NCBI RefSeq assembly: GCF_012971725.1
Contig: NZ_CP048833.1
Coordinates: 3,968,001-4,032,000, forward strand
Origin: Pseudomonas multiresinivorans
GTDB taxonomy: Bacteria > Pseudomonadota > Gammaproteobacteria > Pseudomonadales > Pseudomonadaceae
Reading direction: 5' to 3'
Length of the DNA stretch: 64,000 nucleotides
Shown here: positions 6,877-16,762 of the stretch, one piece after another
Position numbering within the stretch: the first letter of the stretch is position 1
Layout of the letters: each line of letters starts with the position of its first letter
Position numbers and translations under genes: made by a program
The notes under the pieces: model-generated
Seen by the model: the letters and a program-made list of their open reading frames with translations, nothing else
The model's database searches: none
Told to the model about the DNA's origin: nothing

Positions 6877-8354
6877 CGGGTCGCCTGGCCTTCCTCGGCA
6901 ATCTTCGCCGCATCCCAGCCGCCGCCCAGCGCGGCGATCAACTGCACACTGGCAGTCAGCCGGCTGCCAGTCAGGGTCAGCAGTGTCCGCTCGTTGGACA
7001 GCGCGCTGGTCTGGGTGGTGACCACGTCGCTGTAGTCGATGGTGCCGGCCTTGTACTGGTTTGTGGTCAGGCGCAGTGCCTCACGGGCGGAGTCCAGCGC
7101 TTCCTGCTGTACGCCGCTCTCCTCTTCCAGCACCTTGAGCTGGACCATGTAGTCCTCGACCTCACGGAAGCTGTCCAGCACCGTCTGCCGGTAGCTGGCG
7201 ACCGTCTGGTCGTAGCTCGCCTCGGCCTGCTCGACCTGGGAGGCGATCAGCCCGCCGTCGAACAGCGTCATGGCGAACTGCGGGCCGATGGACCAGTAGC
7301 GGTTGGGCGTCTCGATCCAGTTCTGGAAGCTGCCGCTGCGGTAGCCGCCGGCGGCGGTGAGGGTCAGGTCGGGGAACCACGCGGCCTTGGCCACGCCGAT
7401 CTTGGCGTTGGCGGAGATCACCTGGCGCTCCGCGGAAGCCACGTCCGGGCGGCGCTGCAACAGTTCCGAAGGCAGCAACGCGGGCACCGACGGCAGGCTC
7501 GGAACACCCTCCACAGCAGCCAGGGAGAACTGCGCTGGCGGCAAGCCGACCAGCACGGCGATGGCGTGCTCCAGTTGCGCGCGCTGGTACTTCAGGTCGA
7601 TGGCCTGGGCCTCGGTGCTTTTCAGCTGAGTACGTGCCTGGGCGACGTCGGCCTTGGTGACAATGCCGGCGTTGTACTGGTTCTCGGTGAGTTTGAGCGA
7701 ACGCTGGTAGGCGACGACGGTGTCATTGAGCAGCTTGATCTGCTGGTCCATGACCCGCAGTTGCAGGTAGTTCTGGGTCAGCTGGGATTGCAGCGAAAGA
7801 CGCGAGTTGGCCAAGTCCGCGGCACTGGCATCCATGCTGGCGTTATCGGCTTCCAGCTGGCGACGCAGTTTGCCCCACAGGTCCAGCTCCCAGCTCACGC
7901 CGAGGCTCGCCGAATAACTGTTGCTGATCGAGCTGCTGCCGCCGCCACTGCTGACGGTGGAGCCATCCGGCAGCCGCACGCTGCCGCCGCTGCCGGTGCC
8001 TTGCCCGGAGCGGGTCTTGCCGACGTCGGCACTGATGGTGGGGAAGAACGAGGAGCGCGCGCCCTTGGCCAGTGCCTGGGCCTGGCGGTAGGACGCGACC
8101 GACTGCGCCAGGGTCTGGTTGGCAGCAACCAGGCGGGTCTGCAGGTCGTTCAGCGTGGCGTCGCCGTACAGCTCCCACCAGGCGCCGTGGTTGAAGCCGT
8201 CTTGCGGCTTCGCCAGTTGCCAACCCTCACCCTCCTTGAAGCTGGCGGGCACCGTCAGCTCGGGGCGCTGGTAGTCCGGGCCGATGGCGCAACCGGCCAG
8301 GGCCACGGCCAGCGCCAGAGCCAGCGGAGTGAGCAGGGAACGGGAATGGATCAT
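6870..8354 (-). CDS. opmB: outer-membrane efflux lipoprotein of the MuxABC pump
   Basis: 494 residues from the ATG at 8354; the longer upstream frame has no lipoprotein signal. The lipobox LAGC gives lipidated Cys22, followed by 'AIGPDYQRPEL', the hallmark of OprM/NodT-type outer membrane factors. The body is two OEP repeats with long coiled-coil helices forming the periplasmic tunnel of a trimer. It is last in a four-gene operon and its start overlaps the muxC stop (ATGA, 8351-8354). In P. aeruginosa OpmB is the outer-membrane partner of MuxABC. Assignment rests on order, length and family features. Confidence 0.9.
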   Translation of the reverse strand: MIHSRSLLTPLALALAVALAGCAIGPDYQRPELTVPASFKEGEGWQLAKPQDGFNHGAWWELYGDATLNDLQTRLVAANQTLAQSVASYRQAQALAKGARSSFFPTISADVGKTRSGQGTGSGGSVRLPDGSTVSSGGGSSSISNSYSASLGVSWELDLWGKLRRQLEADNASMDASAADLANSRLSLQSQLTQNYLQLRVMDQQIKLLNDTVVAYQRSLKLTENQYNAGIVTKADVAQARTQLKSTEAQAIDLKYQRAQLEHAIAVLVGLPPAQFSLAAVEGVPSLPSVPALLPSELLQRRPDVASAERQVISANAKIGVAKAAWFPDLTLTAAGGYRSGSFQNWIETPNRYWSIGPQFAMTLFDGGLIASQVEQAEASYDQTVASYRQTVLDSFREVEDYMVQLKVLEEESGVQQEALDSAREALRLTTNQYKAGTIDYSDVVTTQTSALSNERTLLTLTGSRLTASVQLIAALGGGWDAAKIAEEGQATRD

Positions 8355-11300
8355 ACGGGTGTCTCCAGGGCGCCGTCGGTTTTCACGCCGCGCTTCTTGT
8401 TGACCCAATGGCGCAGGCGGTCGAGGTAGAGGTAGACGACGGGGGTGGTGTACAGGGTCAGCAACTGGCTGCCGATCAGGCCGCCGACGATGGTCATGCC
8501 CAGTGGGCGGCGCAGTGCGGCATCGCCACCGATGCCGAAGATCAGCGGCAGCGCGCCGAGGATGGCGGCCAGGGTGGTCATCATGATCGGCCGGAAGCGC
8601 TTCATCGCCGCTTCCAGGATCGCGTCCCGTGGCGACAGGCCGAGGGTGCGTTCGGCGTCCAGGGCGAAGTCGATCATCATGATCGCGTTCTTCTTCACGA
8701 TGCCGATCAGCAGGATCACCCCGATCAACGCGATCAGCGACAGCTCGGTGCGGAACAGCATCAGTGTGAGCAGTGCACCGACACCGGCCGAGGGCAGTGT
8801 CGAGAGAATGGTCAGCGGATGAACATAGCTCTCGTAGAGGATGCCCAGCACGATGTAAACCGACACCAGCGCCAGCAGGATCAGCCAGGGCATGTCGTTC
8901 TGGGTGTCCTGCACGGCGCCGGCGTTGCCTTCGAAGGTGGCCTGAATTTCCATCGGCAGGTGGATGGGTTCCACCGCCGCCAGGATCGCGTCGCGGGCCG
9001 GGCCGATCTGCGCGCCCTGCGCCAGGTTGAAGGAGAAGGTGGTCGCGGCGAACTGGCCCTGGTGGTTGACCTCCAGCGGCGCGCGGCTCGGCTCGATATG
9101 GGTGAAGGCCGAGAGCGGGATGCGCTCGCCCTCGCTATTGATCACGTAGACCTGGCGCAGCTCTTCGGGCGTCTCCTGGTACGGCTGGGCGACTTCCATC
9201 ACCACGTGGTACTGGTTCAGCGGGTTGAAGATGGTCGAAACCTGGCGCTGGCCATAGGAGTTGTTCAGCACCGCATCCACCTCGGCGACGTTCACGCCCA
9301 AGCTGGCCGCGCGGTCGCGGTCGATCACCAGGCGGCTCTGCACGCCCTTGTCCTGGGCGTCGCTGCTCACGTCGACGATCTGCGGCACCTTGTTCATCGC
9401 CGCCTCGACCTTCGGCGCCCACTCGCGCAGCAGGTTGAGGTCATCGCTGCGCAGGGTGAAATCGTACTGCGCGTTGCCCTGGCGGCCGCCGATGCGCACG
9501 TCCTGGCCGGCGACCAGGAACAGGTTGGCGCCGGGCACCTGCGCCAGCTTCTTGCGCAGGCGGTTGACGATGGTTTCGGCGGAGTCGCGCTCGGTGATGT
9601 CCTTGAGGGTGACGAAGAAGGAGCCGGTGTTGCTCGACTGCCATTTGCCGCCACCGACGAAGCCCACCACGTTCTCCACGCCCGGGTCCTCGGAGAGGAT
9701 CTTGCGGAACTGCGCCATCTTCTTGTCCAGCGCCTGGAACGAGATGCTCTGGTCGGCCACCGCGAAGCCGCGCAGGCGTCCGGAATCCTGCTGCGGCAGG
9801 AAGCCCTTGGGCACCACCACGAACAGGTACAGGTTCAGCGCGATGCAGCCGAGCATGATCACCACCATCAGCCGCGAATGCTCCAGCGCCCAACTCAGGC
9901 TGGCGTGGTAACGCTGCATGAAGGCGACGAAGAAACGGTTGCTCTGGCGATCCACCGAGGCCTTCTTCGGCCCTCGCTCGACAGGCTTGAGCAGGCGCGC
10001 GCAGAGCATCGGCGTCAGTGTCAGGGACACCACCAGCGACACCAGGATGGCCGCCGCCAGGGTCACCGAGAACTCGCGGAACAGCCGCCCGGTGATGCCG
10101 CCCATCAGCAGCAGCGGGATGAACACCGCCACCAGCGACAGGGTCATCGACAGCACGGTGAAGCTCACCTCTCTAGCCCCGCGAATGGCGGCCTGGATCG
10201 GCGGGTCGCCCTCCTCGATACGCCGGGCGATGTTCTCCACCACGACGATGGCGTCGTCCACCACGAAGCCGGTGGCGATGATCAGTGCCATCAGCGACAG
10301 GTTGTTCAGCGAGAAGCCGCACAGGTACATGACCGCGAAGGTCCCCACCAGCGACACCGGCACCGCGAGGCTGGGGATCAGCGTGGCGCGGCCGTTGCGC
10401 AGGAACAGGTAGACCACCAGGATCACCAGCACCACGGAGATGATCAGGGTCAGCTCGGCCTCTTCCAGCGAGGAGCGGATCGACGGGCTGCGGTCGTCCA
10501 TCACCGACAGTTTCACCTGCGGGCCGAGCACATCCTGGATGATCGGCAACTGCTCGTGGATCGCGTCGGTGGCTTCGATGATGTTCGCGCCGGGCTGCCG
10601 GGTGATGATCAGCAGCACCGCCGGCAGGTCGTCGGAGAAGCCGGCGTTGCGGATGTCCTCAACCGAATCGGTGACCTTGGCGACGTCCTTCAGGCGCACC
10701 GACGCGCCGGTTTCGGCGTTGTAGTGGACGATCAGCGGGGCGTACTCGCTGGCCTTGCGCAGCTGGTCGTTGGAGTCCACCTGCCAATGGCGCTCGCCGA
10801 ACTCCAGCGAGCCCTTGGGACCGTCGGCGTTGGTGTTGTTGATCGCATTGCGCACCGTGTCCAGCGAAATGCCGTAGTGGCTGAGCTGGTCCGGATTGAC
10901 GTCGACGCGCACCGCCGGCAGCGACGAGCCGCCGATGCTCACCTGGCCCACTCCCTTCACCTGCGCGAGCTTGGGCGAGACGATGGTCGAGGCCAGGTCG
11001 TACATCTCACCGCGGGTGTAGGTGTCCGAGGTCAGCGTGAGGATCATGATCGGCATGTCCGACGGGTTCGCCTTGCGGTACGTCGGGTTGTTCGGCATGC
11101 CGGTGGGCAGCAGGCTCATCGCCGCGTTGATCGCCGACTGCACCTCGCGCGCCGCGCCGTCGATGTCCTTGGACAGGTCGAACTGCACGATGATGGTGGT
11201 GTTGCCCAGGGAGCTGCTGGAGGTCATGTCGGTGACCCCGGCGATGCGTCCCAGGGAGCGCTCCAGCGGCGTGGCCACGGTGGAAGCCATGGTCTCCGGG

Positions 11301-11467
11301 CTGGCGCCGGGCAAGGTGGCCTGCACCATGATGGTCGGGAAGTCGACGTTGGGCAGCGGCGCCACCGGCAGCAGGCTGAACGACAGCGCGCCGGCCAGCA
11401 TCAGCGCCAGGGTCAGCAGGCAGGTGGCGACCGGGCGCAGGATGAACAGGCGCGAGAGGCCGCCCAT
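8351..11467 (-). CDS. muxC: RND efflux transporter, second pump subunit MuxC
   Basis: 1038 residues of an HAE1-type resistance-nodulation-division proton antiporter. The start at 11467 (MGGLSRLFILRPVATCLLTLALML) begins the first transmembrane helix; upstream in-frame sequence is shadow of muxB. Visible are the two large periplasmic porter loops and the TM4 proton-relay motif 'GFVVDDAIVVVENIARRIEEG'. MdtC/MuxC-type subunits form hetero-trimers with MdtB/MuxB in the inner membrane. Start and stop both overlap neighbours by ATGA, so stoichiometric synthesis by translational coupling is likely. Confidence 0.93.
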   Translation of the reverse strand: MGGLSRLFILRPVATCLLTLALMLAGALSFSLLPVAPLPNVDFPTIMVQATLPGASPETMASTVATPLERSLGRIAGVTDMTSSSSLGNTTIIVQFDLSKDIDGAAREVQSAINAAMSLLPTGMPNNPTYRKANPSDMPIMILTLTSDTYTRGEMYDLASTIVSPKLAQVKGVGQVSIGGSSLPAVRVDVNPDQLSHYGISLDTVRNAINNTNADGPKGSLEFGERHWQVDSNDQLRKASEYAPLIVHYNAETGASVRLKDVAKVTDSVEDIRNAGFSDDLPAVLLIITRQPGANIIEATDAIHEQLPIIQDVLGPQVKLSVMDDRSPSIRSSLEEAELTLIISVVLVILVVYLFLRNGRATLIPSLAVPVSLVGTFAVMYLCGFSLNNLSLMALIIATGFVVDDAIVVVENIARRIEEGDPPIQAAIRGAREVSFTVLSMTLSLVAVFIPLLLMGGITGRLFREFSVTLAAAILVSLVVSLTLTPMLCARLLKPVERGPKKASVDRQSNRFFVAFMQRYHASLSWALEHSRLMVVIMLGCIALNLYLFVVVPKGFLPQQDSGRLRGFAVADQSISFQALDKKMAQFRKILSEDPGVENVVGFVGGGKWQSSNTGSFFVTLKDITERDSAETIVNRLRKKLAQVPGANLFLVAGQDVRIGGRQGNAQYDFTLRSDDLNLLREWAPKVEAAMNKVPQIVDVSSDAQDKGVQSRLVIDRDRAASLGVNVAEVDAVLNNSYGQRQVSTIFNPLNQYHVVMEVAQPYQETPEELRQVYVINSEGERIPLSAFTHIEPSRAPLEVNHQGQFAATTFSFNLAQGAQIGPARDAILAAVEPIHLPMEIQATFEGNAGAVQDTQNDMPWLILLALVSVYIVLGILYESYVHPLTILSTLPSAGVGALLTLMLFRTELSLIALIGVILLIGIVKKNAIMMIDFALDAERTLGLSPRDAILEAAMKRFRPIMMTTLAAILGALPLIFGIGGDAALRRPLGMTIVGGLIGSQLLTLYTTPVVYLYLDRLRHWVNKKRGVKTDGALETPV

Positions 11468-14400
11468 CAGGTCCGCTCCGCCGGGTCGATGCTGTTCACG
11501 TCGAGGCCGTGACGGCCACGCCAGGCCGCCCAGCGCGCGGCGAGGCGGTCGAAGTACAGGTAGATCACCGGCGTGGTGAACAGCGTCAGCAGCTGGCTGA
11601 CCAGCAGGCCGCCAACCATGGTGATGCCCAGCGGCTGGCGCAGCTCGGCGCCGGCGCCGCCGGCGAGCATCAGCGGCAGTGCGCCGAGCAGCGCGGCCAT
11701 GGTGGTCATCAGGATCGGCCGGAAGCGCAGCAGGCACGCCTGATAGATCGCCTCATGGGGCGGCTTGCCCTCGTTGCGTTCGGCATCCAGGGCGAAGTCG
11801 ATCATCATGATCGCGTTCTTCTTGACGATACCGATCAGCAGGATGATACCGATGATCGCCACGATGCCGATGTCCTGGCCCGACAGCATCAGCGCCAGCA
11901 GCGCGCCCACGCCCGCCGAGGGCAGCGTGGAAAGGATGGTCACCGGGTGGATGAAGCTCTCGTAGAGGATGCCCAGCACGATGTACATGGTGACGATGGA
12001 CGCCAGCACCAGCAGCAGGGTGTTCGACAGCGAGGCCTCGAAGGCCTGCGCCGCGCCACGGAAACTGCCCTGCAGGCTGACGGGCATTTCCATCTGCGCC
12101 TCGACGTCGCGGATCGCCTGCACCGCCTCACCCAGGGCGACGCCCTTGGCCAGGTTGAAGGAGATGGTCGCCGCCGGGAACTGGGCGATGTGGTTGACCG
12201 CCAGCAGGGTGTGGCGCTCCTCCACCTTGGCCAGGCTCGACAGGCGCACCTGGGTGCCGTCGCTGGAGGGCACGTAGAGGTTCTCCAGCGACTGCGGGCC
12301 GATCTGGAATTCCGGCGCCACTTCCAGCACCACGCGGTACTGCGTGGCCTGGGTGAAGATGGTGGAGATCAGCCGCTGGCCGAAGGCGTTGTACAGCACG
12401 CTGTCGATGTTCGACAGGCTCACACCCAGACGCGAAGCGGTGTCGCGGTCGATATTGATGTAGGCCTGCAGGCCCTTGTCCTGCCAGTCGGTGGCCACGT
12501 CGGCCAGCTCCGGCAGTTGCTGCAGGCGGTCCACCAGGCGCGGCACCCAGTCGGCGAGGACGTCCGGGTCAGCATCCTGCAGGGTGAACTGGTACTGCGT
12601 CCGGGCGATGCGGTCTTCGATGGTCAGGTCCTGCACCGGCTGCATGTACAGCTTGATGCCGGCGATCTGGTCCACTTCCGGCTGCAGGCGCTGGATCACC
12701 TCGCTGGCGGTCACGTCGCGGTCGGCGTGGGGCTTGAGGTTGATCAGCAGGCGCCCGGTGTTGAGCGTGGCGTTGGTGCCGTCGACGCCGATGAAGGACG
12801 ACAGGCTTTCCACCGCCGGGTCCTGCAGCACGATCTTCGCCAGCTCCTGCTGGCGGCCCGCCATGGCCTGGAAGGAAATCGACTGCGGCGCTTCGGCGAT
12901 GCCCTGGATCACACCGGTGTCCTGGATCGGGAAGAAGCCCTTGGGCATGAAGATGTACAGCAGCGCGGTGAGTACCACGGTGGCGATGGCCACCAGCAGG
13001 GTCAGCGGCTGGTGACGCAGAACGACACGCAGGGCCGCCGCGTAGCGCTCGATCAGGTTGTCGATGAAGCGCCCGGCGGCGCGGGCGAAGCGCCCTTCCT
13101 TCTCCGGCTCGACGTGGCGCAGCAGCTTGGCGCTGAGCATCGGCGTCAGGGTCAGGGAGACGAAGCCCGATATGAGAATCGCCACCGCCAGGGTGATGGC
13201 GAATTCGCGGAACAATCGGCCGGCCACATCGCCCATGAACAGCAGTGGGATCAGCACGGCGATCAGCGAGAAGGTCAGCGAGATGATGGTGAAGCCGATC
13301 TGCTTCGAGCCCTTGAGCGCGGCTTCCAGCGGCGTATCGCCCTTCTCCAGGTAGCGTGCGATGTTCTCCACCATGACGATGGCGTCGTCCACCACGAAGC
13401 CGGTGGCGATGGTCAGCGCCATCAGCGTCAGGTTGTTGATCGAGAAGCCGGCGAGGTACATCACGCCGAAGGTGCCGATCAGCGACAGCGGCACGGCGAA
13501 GCTGGGGATCAGCGTTGCCGAGATGTTGCGCAGGAACAGGAAGGTAACCATCACCACCAGGCAGACGGCGAGGAACAGCTCGAACTGCACGTCCGCCACC
13601 GAAGCGCGGATGGTCGTGGTGCGGTCGGTCAGCACCGACACTTCGAGGCTGCCGGGCAGGGTTGCCTGCAGTTGCGGGAGCATCTTCTTGATGCTGTCCA
13701 CCACCTCGATGACGTTGGCCCCCGGCTGGCGCTGGATGTTCAGCACCACGGCCGGCGAGGTATTGGCCCAGGCGGCCAGGCGCACGTTCTCGGCGTCATC
13801 CTCCACGCTCGCCACGTCACGCACGCGCAGGGGCGAGCCGTTCTTGTAGGCGATGATCAGGTCGCGGTAGGCGTCAGCGGACTTGAGCTGGTCGTTGGCG
13901 TCGAGGGTCGAGGAACGGGTCGGGCCATCAAAGCTGCCCTTGGGGCCGTTGAGGTTGTTGTTGGTGACGGTGGTCTGCAGGTCCTGCAGGCTCAGGCCGG
14001 CCGCCGCCAGCGCGCCGGGGTTGGCGCGGATGCGCACCGCGGGGCGCTGGCCGCCGCTGATGCTGACCAGGCCGACGCCGGAAATCTGCGAAATCTTCTG
14101 CGCGAGGCGCGTATCCACCAGGTCCTGGATCTGCGGCAGCGGCATGTCCGTGGACATCACCGCCAGCGTCAGGATTGGTGCATCCGCCGGGTTCACCTTG
14201 CTGTACACCGGCTGGTTCGGCAGGTCCTTGGGCAGCAGGCTCTGCGCGGTGTTGATCGCCGCCTGGACTTCCTGCTCGGCCACATCCAGGTTGATCTGCA
14301 GGCTGAACTGCAGGGTGATCACCGAAGCGCCGCCGGAGCTGGTGGAGGACATCTCGTTGAGGCCGGGAATCTGCCCCAGCTGGTTCTCCAGCGGCGCGGT

Positions 14401-14589
14401 CACCGAGGAGGTCATGATGTCCGGGCTGGCACCGGGATACAGGGTCACCACCTGGATGGTCGGGTAATCCACCTCCGGCAGCGCCGAGATCGGCAGGAAG
14501 CGATAGGCAATGATCCCCGACAGCAGGATTGCCACCATCAGGAGCGTGGTGGCGACCGGCCGCAGGATGAACAGGCGGGACGGGTTCAT
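11467..14589 (-). CDS. muxB: RND efflux transporter, first pump subunit MuxB
   Basis: 1040 residues, homologous along its length to the following pump. It starts 'MNPSRLFILRPVATTLLMVAILLSG' (TM1), has the TM4 proton-relay motif 'GFVVDDAIVMVENIARYLEKG', and ends with a cytosolic tail. Two non-identical RND subunits next to one membrane-fusion protein is the MdtABC/MuxABC architecture. In P. aeruginosa MuxABC-OpmB contributes to resistance to aztreonam, macrolides, novobiocin and tetracycline; substrates here are inferred. Its ATG overlaps the muxA stop at 14586-14589. Confidence 0.93.
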   Translation of the reverse strand: MNPSRLFILRPVATTLLMVAILLSGIIAYRFLPISALPEVDYPTIQVVTLYPGASPDIMTSSVTAPLENQLGQIPGLNEMSSTSSGGASVITLQFSLQINLDVAEQEVQAAINTAQSLLPKDLPNQPVYSKVNPADAPILTLAVMSTDMPLPQIQDLVDTRLAQKISQISGVGLVSISGGQRPAVRIRANPGALAAAGLSLQDLQTTVTNNNLNGPKGSFDGPTRSSTLDANDQLKSADAYRDLIIAYKNGSPLRVRDVASVEDDAENVRLAAWANTSPAVVLNIQRQPGANVIEVVDSIKKMLPQLQATLPGSLEVSVLTDRTTTIRASVADVQFELFLAVCLVVMVTFLFLRNISATLIPSFAVPLSLIGTFGVMYLAGFSINNLTLMALTIATGFVVDDAIVMVENIARYLEKGDTPLEAALKGSKQIGFTIISLTFSLIAVLIPLLFMGDVAGRLFREFAITLAVAILISGFVSLTLTPMLSAKLLRHVEPEKEGRFARAAGRFIDNLIERYAAALRVVLRHQPLTLLVAIATVVLTALLYIFMPKGFFPIQDTGVIQGIAEAPQSISFQAMAGRQQELAKIVLQDPAVESLSSFIGVDGTNATLNTGRLLINLKPHADRDVTASEVIQRLQPEVDQIAGIKLYMQPVQDLTIEDRIARTQYQFTLQDADPDVLADWVPRLVDRLQQLPELADVATDWQDKGLQAYINIDRDTASRLGVSLSNIDSVLYNAFGQRLISTIFTQATQYRVVLEVAPEFQIGPQSLENLYVPSSDGTQVRLSSLAKVEERHTLLAVNHIAQFPAATISFNLAKGVALGEAVQAIRDVEAQMEMPVSLQGSFRGAAQAFEASLSNTLLLVLASIVTMYIVLGILYESFIHPVTILSTLPSAGVGALLALMLSGQDIGIVAIIGIILLIGIVKKNAIMMIDFALDAERNEGKPPHEAIYQACLLRFRPILMTTMAALLGALPLMLAGGAGAELRQPLGITMVGGLLVSQLLTLFTTPVIYLYFDRLAARWAAWRGRHGLDVNSIDPAERT

Positions 14590-15884
14590 TCGCTCTTACC
14601 GCTATCCTGGACCGGCGCATCCGAGCCGAACGGCTTGGCGGTGGACTTGTCGGCTTCCTCTCCCGCAGCGGCGCGGGCCTTCTCGGCAGAGGCGGCGATG
14701 GTCATGCGGGTACCTTCGCGCAGGCGGTCGGTACCTTCGACAACGACGCGGTCGCCTTCCTTCAGGCCCTCGGTAACCACCACGCGCTCGCTCTCGCTGG
14801 TGCCCAGGGTGACCAGTTGGCGCTTGGCCTTGTTCTCCTCGCCGACCAGATACACATAAGTGCCGTCGTTGCCACGCTGCACGGCATTGGCCGGGATAGT
14901 CAGTACGCCCGGCAGAGTCTCGGCGAGCAGGCGCACGTTGACGAACTGGTTGGGGAACAGCTTGTGGTCGTCGTTCTCGAACCCGGCCTTGAGCTTGACC
15001 GTGCCGGTGGTGGTGTCGATCTGGTTGTCCAGGGTCTTCAGCACGCCGGTGGCCAGGGTCTGGTTCTGGTTGCGGTCCAGCGCTTCCACCGGCACCGGCT
15101 TGCCGCTGTAGAGTTCGCGGGCGACGGTGCCCAGTTGCTGCTGGGGCAGGCTGAAGACCACGGAGATCGGCTTGACCTGGGTGATGACCACCAGCGGCGT
15201 GGTGTCGCCGGAAGTGACCAGGTTGCCCACGTCCACCTGGCGCAGGCCGACGCGGCCGGCGATGGGCGCGCGCACCTGGGTGAATTCGAGGTTGAGCTTG
15301 GCGTCGGCGACCTGGCCCTGGTTGGTCTTCAAGGTGCCCTCGTACTGGCGCACCTGGGCTTCCTGGGTGTCCAGGGTCTGCTTGGCGATTGAGTCCTCGG
15401 CGTACAGGCCCTTGTAGCGGGCGAGGTCGATCTGCGCGTTCTTCAGTTGCGCCTGGTTCTGCAGCAGGGTGCCCTGGGCCTGGTCCAGCGCGGCCTGGAA
15501 CGGACGCGGGTCGATCACCGCAAGCACATCGCCGGCCTTCACTTCCTGGCCTTCCTGGAACGGTACCTTGACCAGTTGGCCGCTGACCCGCGCGCGCACG
15601 TTGACGGTGTTGTAGGCGGTCACCGTGCCCAATGCATGGTAGTGAACCGGCAGGTCGCCCTTGACCACCGGCGCGACGCTGACGGTCACCGCCGTACCGC
15701 CCTGCCCCGCGGCCATCTGCCCCGGCCCCGGCCGGCCGCCGCGCCCGCCCTGGGCTGCCGGTGCGCCAGTGGAGGTCGAGTGCAGCCACATGATCAGCCC
15801 CACCACGGCGGCGAACAGCAGTGCCGTGATAAGCCAGGGGCGCAGTTTGCGGAGTTTGGAGGGCGATCCGTTGCTTGCAGTCAT
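14586..15884 (-). CDS. muxA: periplasmic membrane-fusion (adaptor) protein MuxA
   Basis: 432 residues from the ATG at 15884 (MTASNGSPSKLRKLRPWLITALLFAAVVGL), a basic N-terminus plus an uncleaved membrane anchor. A Gly-rich linker ('AAQGGRGGRPGPGQ') precedes the lipoyl-like and alpha-hairpin segments ('GQEVKAGDVLAVIDPRPFQAALDQAQGTLLQNQAQLKNAQ') and beta-barrel domains ('GRVGLRQVDVGNLV'). It bridges MuxB/MuxC to OpmB. It is first in the operon, so the 233-base gap to tpx should hold the promoter; I see no regulator gene adjacent. Confidence 0.92.
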   Translation of the reverse strand: MTASNGSPSKLRKLRPWLITALLFAAVVGLIMWLHSTSTGAPAAQGGRGGRPGPGQMAAGQGGTAVTVSVAPVVKGDLPVHYHALGTVTAYNTVNVRARVSGQLVKVPFQEGQEVKAGDVLAVIDPRPFQAALDQAQGTLLQNQAQLKNAQIDLARYKGLYAEDSIAKQTLDTQEAQVRQYEGTLKTNQGQVADAKLNLEFTQVRAPIAGRVGLRQVDVGNLVTSGDTTPLVVITQVKPISVVFSLPQQQLGTVARELYSGKPVPVEALDRNQNQTLATGVLKTLDNQIDTTTGTVKLKAGFENDDHKLFPNQFVNVRLLAETLPGVLTIPANAVQRGNDGTYVYLVGEENKAKRQLVTLGTSESERVVVTEGLKEGDRVVVEGTDRLREGTRMTIAASAEKARAAAGEEADKSTAKPFGSDAPVQDSGKSE

Positions 15885-16069
15885 GGGGCTCTGTCTTGTT
15901 GAAAAGAGGGCTTCACGCAAAAAAGTGAGAATAGCGAGGCTGAACGATAAGCACAGCCGCGCCGCAGGCAAAGTCTCTTTACCCGCTATTTACCTTTGAT
16001 TTACCGGGAGTTACGAAAGTCCGGGGCATTGCGACCCGGATTGGCCGGAAGGGTTCCCGACCTGACGGA

Positions 16070-16087
16070 CCGACCCTGGCGGGTCGG
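16070..16087. terminator. weak hairpin downstream of tpx
   Basis: Inverted repeat CCGACCC / GGGTCGG with a four-base loop lies 31 bases past the tpx stop. There is no good U-run, so this may be an attenuated or Rho-assisted terminator. Confidence 0.35.
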
Positions 16088-16117
16088 CCCGGCTTTCCTA
16101 CGAAAGCAGCAGCGTCA

Positions 16118-16618
16118 TCAGGCCAGGGCGGCGATGGCGGCGGCGTAGTTCGGCTCGTCGGCGATCTCGCCTACCAGCTCGCTGTGCAGCACCTTGTTCT
16201 GCTCGTCCAGCACCACCACGGCGCGGGCAGCCAGGCCGGCCAGGGGGCCGTCGGCGATGGCGACGCCGTAGTTGGCGAGGAACTCGCGGCCACGCAGGGT
16301 GGACAGGTTCACCACGTTCTCCAGGCCTTCGGCGCCGCAGAAGCGCGCCTGGGCGAACGGCAGGTCAGCGGAGATGCACAGCACCACGGTGTTGGCCAGC
16401 TTGCTCGCCTCGGTGTTGAACTTGCGCACGGAGGTGGCGCAGGTCGGGGTGTCGACGCTGGGGAAGATATTCAGCACCTTGCGCTTGCCGGCGTAGGTTT
16501 CCAGGGTGACGTCGGACAGGTTGCCGGCGACCAGCGACAGAGCCGGAGCCTGCTCGCCTTTCTGCGGCAGCTTGCCGTCTACGGATACCGGGTTGCCCTT
16601 GAGGGTGACTTGAGCCAT
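16118..16618 (-). CDS. tpx: thiol peroxidase
   Basis: 166 residues, the usual Tpx length. The peroxidatic Cys60 is in 'FPSVDTPTCATSV' and the resolving Cys94 in 'FAQARFCGAEG', matching the atypical 2-Cys peroxiredoxin pair of E. coli Tpx (Cys61/Cys95). It reduces lipid and alkyl hydroperoxides using thioredoxin, in the cytoplasm or periplasm depending on species; no clear signal peptide is seen here. Single-gene unit. High confidence. Confidence 0.96.
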   Translation of the reverse strand: MAQVTLKGNPVSVDGKLPQKGEQAPALSLVAGNLSDVTLETYAGKRKVLNIFPSVDTPTCATSVRKFNTEASKLANTVVLCISADLPFAQARFCGAEGLENVVNLSTLRGREFLANYGVAIADGPLAGLAARAVVVLDEQNKVLHSELVGEIADEPNYAAAIAALA

Positions 16619-16762
16619 TGCTTGGGTCCTTCTGTGAGGGATGGCGGCGCTGGCTGGTTGCCAGCGCCGCAGGAGGATTCGGGGCCGGAGCAGATGCTAG
16701 CACGACTTGCCCGAGCGGAATGCTCGGACATGCATCCGGCCAACCCTCCCCTCAGGCCCGGC

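Noticed and set aside
8408..11512. Long 1034-codon plus-strand ORF
   Set aside because: It is antisense to muxC throughout; composition is the His/Arg/Gln-rich shadow typical of high-GC genes and it has no domain.
11509..14859. Long 1116-codon plus-strand ORF
   Set aside because: Antisense shadow of muxB and the end of muxA; no signal, fold or ribosome site.
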